From contig URIT01000084.1 in NCBI GenBank assembly GCA_900547945.1, positions 1 to 14,439 on the forward strand: a stretch of DNA of 14,439 nucleotides, read 5' to 3'. Under the pieces are notes generated by a model. The model had not been told where the DNA came from. It saw only the letters and a list, made by a program, of their open reading frames with translations, and did not search any database. A program made the position numbers and the translations under genes. This DNA is from an uncultured bacterium (GTDB lineage Bacteria > Verrucomicrobiota > Kiritimatiellia > RFP12 > UBA1067). Position 1 is the stretch's first letter, and the number at the start of each line of letters is the position of its first letter. This document shows, one piece after another, positions 6,602-14,201 of the stretch.

Positions 6602-9600
6602 CTAGCGGAGGTAGAGGATCGTGTTCGCCGGGTCGTAGGGGCCCGCGCGGTGGATGACGAGCGCCTTGCCCGTCCCCGCCGCCGCGCCCGCCCCGCGGTA
6701 GACCGCGAAGACCTTCTCGCCCGGCGCCTCGGCCTTCTCGGCGGCCGTCGGCGCGTCGAGGTACGCCGCCGTCGTCCAGCCCTTCATCAGGCGCGAGACG
6801 TAGAGCTTCAGCGGCTTCGTCGCCTCGGCCTTCACGCTGGAGAAGAGGTTCGAGACGGCCTCCCCGCTGGGCGCGGGCCCCTGCAGCCAGATCTCGCGGA
6901 GCGCGGGCGTCTCCTCAAGCGGCTTCGCGCCCACGACGAGATCCGCCCCGTTGTAGAGCGTGAGCGACCGCAGCTTCTTGTCCCGCCTGAACGCGCCTTG
7001 GCAGAGGTTCGTCACCGTGTCGGCCTTTGTCCGCCCGCCAAGCGCAATCGCCTCAACGGCGGGCATCTTGCCAAGCGCCGCGCCCCTGCCGTCCTTGTCC
7101 AGGTAGACGACCGTGCGCAGGGCGGGCAGCGACAGGCGGCCGGAGGCGGGCGCGCGTACATTCCAATCCACCCCATACCAGGCGGTCGCGGTCAGCGTCG
7201 TCAGCCCGCGCAGGTCCCACCAGTCGAACTTCGTCTCCGAGAGCGGCATCTGCCAAAGACAGGCATCGCCCGCGAACGCCGTCAGCGACGGAAGCCGCAG
7301 GATGAGCCGCGTCAGGTCGAACTGTCCGCACGTCGCCCAGCCGCCCCATGTGCCCGTCATCGTCGGCTCGTCGAAGATGAACATCCGGTAGGAACGCGCG
7401 TCGGGCGTGCTGGTATGATGCAGGAACTGGGCGCCCGTCATCGTCCGCAGCGTGCCGGGCGAGAGGAGCGTGTCGGCGGCACCCTTTCCGTGTTTCAGGC
7501 CGCAGAGCGCGCCCTGGGCGTCGAGAAATTTCACAAACGTCCAGGGCGTCGCGTCGCCTTCGAGGACGACGGGGCCGCCGAGATCGCAGACGCCCTGCCC
7601 CACGTCGTCCGCCGCATAGAGGCCGCCCCACGACCCGTTGCCGAGCGCAAGCGTGCGGGCCGACGCATCGTCGACCCGGCAGTTGACGGTGAAGTTCCCG
7701 TTCGAGGCCGTCTTCCGGTCGGGCGCGAGCGTCCAGGGGTGGACGAAGCGGCAGTAGAGCCAGACGTCGTTCGTGAGCGTGAGTGTGAGGGTCGCCTGGT
7801 CGGCGGCGCCGCCCGGCACGTCGCCGTACCAGCGGCGGAACGAGCCCGTCGCGTTGGGCGTCGCCGTCAGCGTGACCGTCGTCCCCGGCATGTAGCGCCC
7901 GTCGGCCGTCGGCGCGCGGTCGCTCGCCACCGCCACGGCGTCGTCGAAGAAGGTATCCCGCTCGATCGTGAGCGCGCAGCCGCCCGGCCGGTCGTTGTAG
8001 GCGACGAGCTGGTCGTGGCGCGTGCGGAAGACGCTCTTGTCGACGACGCCGAACGGGATGTGACGGCCCGGATGGGCGACAAAGAACGCCTCCTGCTCCA
8101 CCTCCGTGAGGCGCGTCTTCAGCTTGTTCGGGTCGGCGAGGACCGCCTCCCACGCGGCGTCGCCGCGCGGCACGGCGAAGACCATCGTCCGCTCCGCCGT
8201 GTCGGGCCACACGACGGAGAGCCCGTCGTCGGCCGTCGGCACGGGCCCTCCCAGCGTGACCTCCTCCAGCGGACAGTTCGCGAAGACGTTGGCGGCGTGG
8301 AAGTGGACGCCACCTGCGCTGCCAAGCGTGACCTTCTTCAGCGCCGTGTTGCCATAAAACGCCGCACTGAAGAACTGCATCGTCGCGGTGGCGGTCGTCC
8401 CGAGCCGCGCCTCCGTCATGTAGCGGCAGGCCCGCAGGCACTCGTTCGAGAAGACGTACGCCGACGGGAGGGAGAGGACGCCCGTCGCGTTCCACTTCAT
8501 GAACGACCGGTAGAGGACCTTCTGGACCGACTTGAAGTTCTGCTCCTCGAAGCGGCAGCGGTCGCCGAAGTACGGGTCGTTGTTCGGGTAGATCATCCAG
8601 GCGGTCGCCGCCGTCACCTTTGGCAGATTGTAGATGATGTACTTCTGGTTGACGGCGGGCCCCGACCAGGAGCCGACATATGTCAGGTTCGGCGCATCGA
8701 TGACGACTTCCTCGTAGTTGCCCTCGCCGTACCAGCCCTTCGTCTTGTCGCTGAAATCGTTCATATTTGGCGAATGGAGGAGAACGCGCGGGCCCTTTCC
8801 GCGCGACACGGCATTCGTTCCGAGCGAACGGATATAGTTGCCGGTGATCGGGTGTGTCTCCCCGTCCGCGGACTTGGCGGCGACGCCGCCGGTGAAGTCG
8901 AGATACTCGTGTATCTCGTCGTTGACCCAAGCACTACCATACTCGCCTGGGGGATCCTGGAATCCAATCTTGATACCGTTGCCCTCCCACGTGTAGTTGA
9001 GCTGCCAGAGGCCGTCCGTGAGCGTCCGCGCGACGCCGAGGCGCGGGTTGCCCGCGTCGTCCTTCTCGTAGAGCGTCCACCTGCGGGGCGTGTGCTTGAG
9101 GAGCGCGAGGTAGGCGGGGCCCGTCGGCTCGGTCGCGTCGTCCGCGCGGCGGCGGTAGGCGACGGCCGCCGTGCCGCCGTCCGGGAAGACCTCGAAGGCC
9201 GTCACCTGCGCGTGGTCGCCCGTCCACGGCGCCTGCGCCGCCGCGAGGAGGTCCGCATTCGGGATCGTCCGGCTGTAGAGAGCCGGATCGGACGTCTTTT
9301 CGGGGCGGCAGGTGTAGCAGACGACGTCGCCCGTCGCGAGGAGCGCGTAGAGGCGCGGGCGGAAGAAGCCGAGGTGGCTCATGCGCACGGCGACGATGCC
9401 CGCGCCGAGGTGGTCGCGGTCCGCAAGAAGCGTCGCCACCTCGCCGCTCGCCGTGTCCACGAGGCGGATCTCGCCCGCCGTCGTGGCCGCCGCGTCGCCT
9501 TCGCCCACGACGACGCACGTCCGGCCGTTGTAGGCGTAGACGCCGAGGCCCTTCACGGACGAAAGGCCCGTCGCGATCTCACGTCCCCGCGTGAAGGCGT

Positions 9601-10168
9601 TCTGCGCGAACGTCCATTCCACCACCCGGCCCGTGCGGCCGTCCGACGTCGCGTTCGCCCAGGCAGCCGTCCCCTCCGTGTTGAAGGCGAAGGCGGAAAC
9701 CGGCTCGGGCGCGCTGAAGGTCACCGTCTCCGGGGCCATGCGGCCGATCCAGCGGTTGGCGCCGCACGGGAAGCGCGCGCCCGCCGAGAGGTCGGCGTTG
9801 ACGGCGACGACGCCCGCCGCCGCGTGGACCGCGACGAGCGGCGCCTCGCCGAGGCCGGCGGCGGCGGAGGCGAGGCGCCCCGTGAAGCCGTTCGTGACGA
9901 CGCCCGTCGCGGCGGCCAGCTCGGCGACCTTGTAGGCCTGGATGTTCTCGAACGCCCCGTTCGCCTCCGCGCCGAGGGCGAGGGAGGCGCCGGTCGGGTC
10001 GAGGGCGAGCGACGTCACGCGCGGGGCCTCGTCGCCGAGGCGCACCTGCGCGCGCAGAGCTGGGTTCACGTACCAGGGCACGACGTAGCTCGTCGCGGAA
10101 AAGGCCGCGCCCACAATGAGGGCGGCGAAAGCCGTGAAGACGGCATGCGGCATGATTTTCATTTTCAT
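6602..10168 (-). CDS. Large secreted protein: propeller-like, leucine-rich and InlB-like modules
   Basis: A 1188-aa protein. The start is the ATG 7 nt after a perfect -10 box; a TTG-initiated extension to 10204 would begin inside the -35 and is rejected. Signal peptide MKMKIMPHAVFTAFAALIVGAAFSA (1-25). Residues about 45-365 look like a WD40-type propeller (VTSLALDPTGASLALG, VSAFAFNTEGTAAWAN, VTAFEVFPDGGTAAVAY). About 485-640 is a BspA-like LRR_5 region (NLTYVGSWSG, SAAFYGNTALKKVTLG, VFANCPLEEVTLG). About 725-810 is an InlB-like/bacterial repeat module (PGTTVTLTATPNATGSFRRWYGD). A second leucine-rich region follows to about 1110 (LPSLTAFAGDACLWQM, GAFRRDKKLRSLTLYN). The protein ends in ANTILYLR. 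No catalytic motif is visible. The modules are typical of surface or secreted adhesins and binding proteins. Its promoter block is shared with the neighbouring 1210-aa gene although the two proteins differ in architecture. Ligand unknown. Confidence 0.88.
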   Translation of the reverse strand: MKMKIMPHAVFTAFAALIVGAAFSATSYVVPWYVNPALRAQVRLGDEAPRVTSLALDPTGASLALGAEANGAFENIQAYKVAELAAATGVVTNGFTGRLASAAAGLGEAPLVAVHAAAGVVAVNADLSAGARFPCGANRWIGRMAPETVTFSAPEPVSAFAFNTEGTAAWANATSDGRTGRVVEWTFAQNAFTRGREIATGLSSVKGLGVYAYNGRTCVVVGEGDAAATTAGEIRLVDTASGEVATLLADRDHLGAGIVAVRMSHLGFFRPRLYALLATGDVVCYTCRPEKTSDPALYSRTIPNADLLAAAQAPWTGDHAQVTAFEVFPDGGTAAVAYRRRADDATEPTGPAYLALLKHTPRRWTLYEKDDAGNPRLGVARTLTDGLWQLNYTWEGNGIKIGFQDPPGEYGSAWVNDEIHEYLDFTGGVAAKSADGETHPITGNYIRSLGTNAVSRGKGPRVLLHSPNMNDFSDKTKGWYGEGNYEEVVIDAPNLTYVGSWSGPAVNQKYIIYNLPKVTAATAWMIYPNNDPYFGDRCRFEEQNFKSVQKVLYRSFMKWNATGVLSLPSAYVFSNECLRACRYMTEARLGTTATATMQFFSAAFYGNTALKKVTLGSAGGVHFHAANVFANCPLEEVTLGGPVPTADDGLSVVWPDTAERTMVFAVPRGDAAWEAVLADPNKLKTRLTEVEQEAFFVAHPGRHIPFGVVDKSVFRTRHDQLVAYNDRPGGCALTIERDTFFDDAVAVASDRAPTADGRYMPGTTVTLTATPNATGSFRRWYGDVPGGAADQATLTLTLTNDVWLYCRFVHPWTLAPDRKTASNGNFTVNCRVDDASARTLALGNGSWGGLYAADDVGQGVCDLGGPVVLEGDATPWTFVKFLDAQGALCGLKHGKGAADTLLSPGTLRTMTGAQFLHHTSTPDARSYRMFIFDEPTMTGTWGGWATCGQFDLTRLILRLPSLTAFAGDACLWQMPLSETKFDWWDLRGLTTLTATAWYGVDWNVRAPASGRLSLPALRTVVYLDKDGRGAALGKMPAVEAIALGGRTKADTVTNLCQGAFRRDKKLRSLTLYNGADLVVGAKPLEETPALREIWLQGPAPSGEAVSNLFSSVKAEATKPLKLYVSRLMKGWTTAAYLDAPTAAEKAEAPGEKVFAVYRGAGAAAGTGKALVIHRAGPYDPANTILYLR

Positions 10169-10175
10169 GCCTATA

Positions 10176-10204
10176 AGTATACATCGCACCCCCCCCTGTG
10201 TCAA
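10176..10204 (-). promoter_or_regulatory. Sigma70-type promoter with G8 tract in spacer, leaderless start
   Basis: On the minus strand: TTGACA (10204-10199), a 17-bp spacer made of CA, eight G and TGCGATG, then TATACT (10181-10176). The ATG follows after exactly 7 nt (TATAGGC), where the transcription start is expected, and no Shine-Dalgarno sequence fits in that gap, so the mRNA is predicted to be leaderless. An A/T-rich UP-like stretch (10205-10225) lies directly upstream of the -35. Confidence 0.82.
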
Positions 10205-10225
10205 TTGCCATTTTTAAGTTTTTTT
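10205..10225 (-). promoter_or_regulatory. UP-element-like A/T stretch upstream of -35
   Basis: On the minus strand, runs AAAAAAA, CTT and AAAAA then TGGCAA sit directly upstream of TTGACA. This is a sharp A/T island in a very GC-rich sequence, with a close counterpart at 14177-14196. The position fits contact by the RNA polymerase alpha C-terminal domain. Confidence 0.55.
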
Positions 10226-10231
10226 CGGGAG

Positions 10232-10251
10232 GGTCGCGCTCCTGCGCGACC
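10232..10251. repeat. Perfect 8-bp hairpin, conserved in both promoter blocks
   Basis: Plus strand GGTCGCGC, loop TCCT, GCGCGACC. The identical 20 bp occurs at 14202-14221, in the same place relative to the A/T stretch and promoter. On the minus strand it is followed by CTCCC and an A tract, not T, so it is not an intrinsic terminator in the direction of the genes. Confidence 0.85.
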
Positions 10252-10280
10252 GCCGTCCGCGTCGGGGCGGGGTGGGGCCG

Positions 10281-10329
10281 TTCGGACGTCCCGCGCCGGG
10301 GGCGGCGCGGGTACATCGCGCGCCGGGCC
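10281..10329. repeat. 49-bp GC-rich intergenic repeat, copy 1
   Basis: Starts ttcggacgtc and ends cgcgcgccgggcc, with gcgggtacatcgcgcg in its core. It can form two competing stems: CCCGCGCC with GGCGCGGG around gggggc, or GGCGCG with CGCGCC around ggtacatcg. Near-identical copies lie at 14268-14316 and 14334-14382. Confidence 0.85.
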
Positions 10330-10361
10330 ATCCGTCGAACAGGCACCTCGCGCGCCGGGCA

Positions 10362-10385
10362 GAACGATGGTAGGGGCCGACGTCC
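10362..10385. repeat. 24-bp element shared by both blocks
   Basis: Begins gaacgatggtagg and ends gccgacgtcc. It matches 14416-14439 with one difference (A/G at its sixth base). It marks the far edge of the conserved block; the second copy runs to the window end, so the element may be longer. Confidence 0.75.
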
Positions 10386-10505
10386 TCGGCGGCCCGCCCC
10401 GCCCCGTGCGCGCCCTCCGGCCGGTCAACACGGAGCGCGCGGAGGCACGGGGACACGGAGATGGTTTTGAGGCTGGCTTGCGCGTGGGACGCGCGCCCCT
10501 CCCGT

Positions 10506-13500
10506 CTAGCGGATCACGAAGGCCAGACCGCCCTTGCGGACCTTGAGCCAGAGGCCCGTGCCGTCCTTCACCACCTTCACGGAGTGGCGTTGGTAGAACG
10601 TCGGCGCCGTCACCGTCCAGTTCGCGAGCAGGTCGCCGCCGGACGTGAAGCGCACGAGGCCGTAGTCGCCGGCCTTCGGCTCGCCGCCCGTCAGCGTCAC
10701 CTCCACCGCGCCCGCCGACGGGGCCGCGACGAGCGTGCCCGAGCCGTCGCAGCCGCCGTGGTTCGGCGCGTCCTTCGAGAAGTCGAGCGTGATCGGATAC
10801 GTCTTCGCCGCCGTCTCGGTGAGCGTGACCTCGCCCACGAAACCCGTCACGCGCGCGGGCAGCATCGCGACGTCGCTCGCCCGCAGCGTCGAAGGCGCGC
10901 ACGTGCCCGGAATGTCGAGCACCGCGTCGTTGACGCCGTTCGAATTGACCTCGTAGTGGAACGCCGTCGCCTCGTTGACGTTCGTCACCGTGATGTTCAC
11001 GTTCGAGGAGACGTAGAGCGTCATCGCCGCGTCGATCGCGCCGAACGTGAAGTTGCCGAAGCCCCGGTCGATCTCGGCGGGGTCGGCGACCGTACCACCT
11101 GGAACTACCGTGCGGAGGTGAAGCCCGCTCCCCCGGAGCGACGAGACGTTGACCGTGTTGTTCGAGCACGTCGAGAGCGTCGAACCGCCCCGGTTCTGCT
11201 TCGACTGGTTCGGGAACCAGTCCGCCCCCTTCGCGTCCACCGTACCGACGGAAAGCGGCGGCTCGCCCTCGGCTTCGGGGCAGTAGAAGAGCGTGGGCGG
11301 GAAATAGTCCCAGCCATCCGTCGGTTCCGCACCCCGCTCGCTCGAAATGTCCAGCCAGTCGATCCTGGAGGACGCCGCCCCGGCACGCGGACGCAGGTTG
11401 ATGCGGCAGCCGCGCTGCCCGACGGAGAGCGACTTCGCGGACACCGAGCCCGCCAGCGTCATCCGCCGCCCCCAGCCCCAGATGCTCAGCCCGCCCTTGC
11501 CCCGGATGTCGCCCGACCAGACCGAAGCACCGTCCCAGTTCGCCGTTGCGCTGAGGTACCCACCTTCCGCAACATCCACCTCGTTTCGGAACGTGTAGGT
11601 GGTGAAGCCGAAGCGGATGGGGAGGCTCTTGTTGTTCATCAGGTAGTACATGCCACCCGCGTAGTCGAGCGCCTGGCCCTTCGCAATGTGGATCTTCACC
11701 GTGTCGCCCAGCACGGACGGGGTGCCGAGCTGGAGGAAGACGAGTCCGTCGGGGAAACGGAACTCCGTCGTACCCGCCGCAACGACGCCGAAGAGGTCCG
11801 GCACCGTCGTCGCGAGGGAGACGCGCCGCCCGAGCGACCACGCATGCTCGGCGGGCAACGGGGCGGCAACCGCGACGGCGCCCTCGAAGCGCACGTCCAC
11901 GCCCTGCGGCAACGTCGTGCGCGTCCAGTCGATCCAGGCGAATCCATCGAGGTTCTGGTAGCCGCTCGTCGCGGCGGCGATGGGCCGCCCCACCTCCAGC
12001 ATGCTCCCCTCCGGCAGGTTCCGGATCGCGAACGTGTGCCGCAGCGAGCCCCACTGCCCCGCGATGCGCACGTCGCCGAGGGCGTTCGCGCAGTCGAGGA
12101 GCACGTCGCCGCCCTCCGCCCAGAGGGACGGCACGAAGACGCCGTTGAACGCCGTGGAGAGGCGGTGCGCCGCCTCGCCTTCCTCCGTCGCGAAGGCGCG
12201 CCCCTGCGCGGGATCCGCCGCGAGGTCGGCGTTGTCCGCGCTGTAGAGGAGGCCGTCCACCGTGGCCTCGGCGGGGCCGACCGCGCCGGACCGCGCGGGG
12301 AAGACCGCGTAGAGGTTGTGCCAGCCCTGCGCGAGCGCGATGCCGTTCGTGGCGACGGCCGCCCCGGCGGTCCGCTGCTGGAGGACGAGGCGGTTGTCGA
12401 GGACGAGCTGGCCCGTTCCCGCCATGTGCATGCGGAAGCTGTACGTCCCCGCCGCCGGCACGTACCAGCTGCCCGCGTAGGTGACGACGCCCTTGTTGCC
12501 GAGGCCCGTCCTCCCCCCGGCGGTGCAGTCGACGCCCGTTTCCGTAGTGGCCGACTGCGCGGCGGCGAACCCGGTGAAATAGCCCCAGTCGGCGTTCAGG
12601 CCCGTCGTCGCGGGTTCCGCGTGGTAGAACGCGCGGAGGCCGGCCGGCGCGTCGGCCGGCGCCGTGAAGGCGATCACGCAGTCCGTGAGGTTGGAGAAGA
12701 CGCTGCCCGGCACCGCACTGTAGGAGGCCGTGGTGAAGCCGCCCGAGGGATGGTCGAAGGCGTTCACGACCTCGATGTAGCCGCCGCCCGCCTTGGAGAC
12801 GAACTGCGCCGTCAAGGCCGCGCCCAAGCGCGTCGTCACCTCGACGGTGGGCGCATAGGCGTCGCCGGAGGTGATCAGGGCCGTGTCGCCCGACCAGCGG
12901 AAGAAGCGGTAGCCGGCGGCGGGGTGCGCGGCGACGGTCGCCGTGAGCGGCGTGCCGAGCGCGACGCCGTCGGAGGCCGCCGAGGGGCCGGCCGCGCCGT
13001 TATCGACCTGCACGTTGCCGCCCGTTCCGGCGCGCGCCGTGACGATGTTCTGCACCGCCTCGTCCACCTTCGAGTAGGTGGCGAAGCCCGGCTCCCGGAC
13101 GCTCGCGTACTCGGCGGCGACCCATTCGGGCGAGGATGCCCCGCGCCGGAGGCGCGCCTCGTCGAACGCGCCGCTAAAGTAGGCCTCGGTGCCGTCCGAA
13201 TCGCACCCGAGGGAGAGCGGCAGGCCGTTGTCGGGCGAGACGGACGAAACGCTGCCCCGCGCCACACGCGCACCGTCGCCGAAGACCGTCAGCGCGTTCC
13301 CGTCGTAGGCGAGCGTGACGAGCCGCCAGTCCGCCGTCACGTCGGGGAGACTGCCCGACACGTTCGTGCCGTTCCCCGCCGCCCGCGCCGTGAACCGCGT
13401 CGCGCTGCCGTTGGACATCTCGATCTCCCAGCCGTTGTTGTCCGAGTAGACGTTCTTGCGCGAGAAGATGCGCGGGTAGCCGCCGACGGCGTCCGCCTTG

Positions 13501-14138
13501 ATCCAGGCGGACATCGTGAACGTCCCGCCCAGCGCGTGTTCATCGTAGTTCGGGATGGAGAGGTAGCCCCGTGCGTCGGCCGTCACCGTGCGGCGGCCCT
13601 TTCCGATCGGGCCCTCTACGGCGCCGCACGCAGCGGCCGTGCCCTTCGGCGTCGCCGCAAGGCCGTTCCCGGCGGCGTCCGCGACCGCGCCGTTCGCCTC
13701 GGCCATGTGCCATACGCCCACGTAGCCGGCGCGCGACCACACTGCGTCCGGCGACGTGTTGACGGGCAGGTCCGCCGCCGCCGCGCCGTAGCGGAAGAAG
13801 ATCGCCGCGTTGCGGGCGAGCTGCGGCACGCTCACCCAGACGAGCGACGTGCCCGCCGGGTCCCACGCCTCGACGTCGTGCGGCAGCACGTTGCCGTCCA
13901 CATCCGTGAAGCGGAAGGAATCCGCCGCGCAGGCGGCATAGGAAAACCCGACGGGCTGCCCTTCCGCCAGCTTCACGAGCACGGGGAAGTGTTCAAGGGG
14001 CGTCTCAGACGCATACCCGCTGAACTGAATCGTCACGCAGTGCGGAAACCGCGCAACGTCAAGGGTGTCACCCCACACCGCGCCCGCGAGGAAGGCGGTG
14101 GACAAGGCCAAGAGGCACGAACATGCTTTTTTCATCAT
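10506..14138 (-). CDS. Large secreted DUF2341/LamG-like/InlB-like/PA14-like protein
   Basis: A 1210-aa protein. The start is the first of two ATGs (14138, 14135), 7 nt after the -10 box; the longer open frame to 14399 is repeat DNA. Signal peptide MMKKACSCLLALSTAFLAGAVWG (1-23). DUF2341-like domain about 30-125 (HFPVLVKLAEG, SFRFTDVDGNVLPHDVEAWD). LamG/concanavalin-like domain about 140-330 (GVWHMAEANG, FTMSAWIKADAV, WRLVTLAYDG, FSGAFDEARL). InlB-like repeat about 365-447 (AAGYRFFRWSGD). PA14-like segment about 545-640 (YAGSWYVPAAGTYSFRMHMAG, GWHNLYAVF). The remainder to 1210 is Gly/Thr/Val-rich beta structure like a beta-helix passenger, ending GLWLKVRKGGLAFVIR. DUF2341 with LamG is a common pair in secreted proteins thought to bind carbohydrate; no enzyme site is visible. 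Likely a surface adhesin or glycan-binding protein. Ligand unknown. Confidence 0.9.
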   Translation of the reverse strand: MMKKACSCLLALSTAFLAGAVWGDTLDVARFPHCVTIQFSGYASETPLEHFPVLVKLAEGQPVGFSYAACAADSFRFTDVDGNVLPHDVEAWDPAGTSLVWVSVPQLARNAAIFFRYGAAAADLPVNTSPDAVWSRAGYVGVWHMAEANGAVADAAGNGLAATPKGTAAACGAVEGPIGKGRRTVTADARGYLSIPNYDEHALGGTFTMSAWIKADAVGGYPRIFSRKNVYSDNNGWEIEMSNGSATRFTARAAGNGTNVSGSLPDVTADWRLVTLAYDGNALTVFGDGARVARGSVSSVSPDNGLPLSLGCDSDGTEAYFSGAFDEARLRRGASSPEWVAAEYASVREPGFATYSKVDEAVQNIVTARAGTGGNVQVDNGAAGPSAASDGVALGTPLTATVAAHPAAGYRFFRWSGDTALITSGDAYAPTVEVTTRLGAALTAQFVSKAGGGYIEVVNAFDHPSGGFTTASYSAVPGSVFSNLTDCVIAFTAPADAPAGLRAFYHAEPATTGLNADWGYFTGFAAAQSATTETGVDCTAGGRTGLGNKGVVTYAGSWYVPAAGTYSFRMHMAGTGQLVLDNRLVLQQRTAGAAVATNGIALAQGWHNLYAVFPARSGAVGPAEATVDGLLYSADNADLAADPAQGRAFATEEGEAAHRLSTAFNGVFVPSLWAEGGDVLLDCANALGDVRIAGQWGSLRHTFAIRNLPEGSMLEVGRPIAAATSGYQNLDGFAWIDWTRTTLPQGVDVRFEGAVAVAAPLPAEHAWSLGRRVSLATTVPDLFGVVAAGTTEFRFPDGLVFLQLGTPSVLGDTVKIHIAKGQALDYAGGMYYLMNNKSLPIRFGFTTYTFRNEVDVAEGGYLSATANWDGASVWSGDIRGKGGLSIWGWGRRMTLAGSVSAKSLSVGQRGCRINLRPRAGAASSRIDWLDISSERGAEPTDGWDYFPPTLFYCPEAEGEPPLSVGTVDAKGADWFPNQSKQNRGGSTLSTCSNNTVNVSSLRGSGLHLRTVVPGGTVADPAEIDRGFGNFTFGAIDAAMTLYVSSNVNITVTNVNEATAFHYEVNSNGVNDAVLDIPGTCAPSTLRASDVAMLPARVTGFVGEVTLTETAAKTYPITLDFSKDAPNHGGCDGSGTLVAAPSAGAVEVTLTGGEPKAGDYGLVRFTSGGDLLANWTVTAPTFYQRHSVKVVKDGTGLWLKVRKGGLAFVIR

Positions 14139-14145
14139 GTTCCAT

Positions 14146-14176
14146 AGTATACAATCCGCACCCCCCCCCCTGTCAA
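14146..14176 (-). promoter_or_regulatory. Sigma70-type promoter with G10 tract in spacer, leaderless start
   Basis: On the minus strand: TTGACA (14176-14171), a 19-bp spacer made of ten G and TGCGGATTG, then TATACT (14151-14146). The ATG at 14138 follows after exactly 7 nt (ATGGAAC), as in the other cassette. The spacer is 2 bp longer than the 17 bp optimum seen there. The UP-like A/T stretch is at 14177-14196. Confidence 0.78.
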
Positions 14177-14196
14177 TTGTAAGTTTTAAGTTTTTT
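14177..14196 (-). promoter_or_regulatory. UP-element-like A/T stretch upstream of -35
   Basis: Minus-strand AAAAAACTTAAAACTTACAA abuts TTGACA. It is the counterpart of 10205-10225 and again an A/T island within GC-rich repeats. Confidence 0.55.
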
Positions 14197-14201
14197 GGGA
14201 G

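Larger units (their letters stand above)
10169..10505. other. Intergenic repeat and promoter block 1
   Basis: 337 bp without a gene, between two large surface-protein genes on the minus strand. Going with transcription: a 6-bp hairpin just past the upstream stop (GCGCGT-CCC-ACGCGC on the minus strand), a short stretch with cggaggcacggggacacgg (intergenic-type repeat), a 24-bp element shared with the second block (10362-10385), the 49-bp GC-rich repeat (10281-10329), an 8-bp stem hairpin (10232-10251), an A/T-rich stretch and the promoter. ORFs through it encode Arg/Pro-rich peptides and are not genes. Confidence 0.75.

Noticed and set aside
10169..10204. TTG start at 10204 for the 1188-aa protein
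   Set aside because: The TTG is the first part of the TTGACA -35 box and the G tract would be coding; the ATG at 10168 gives a normal signal peptide and fits the promoter.
10482..10496. Terminator of the 1210-aa gene (GCGCGT-CCC-ACGCGC stem)
   Set aside because: The stem is plausible but no T tract follows on the minus strand; it is noted only as a hairpin.
6650..14147. Two further plus-strand open frames of about 1,200-1,300 codons (6650-10546, 10461-14147)
   Set aside because: They are the same kind of antisense shadow over genes with good signal peptides, promoters and domains on the minus strand.
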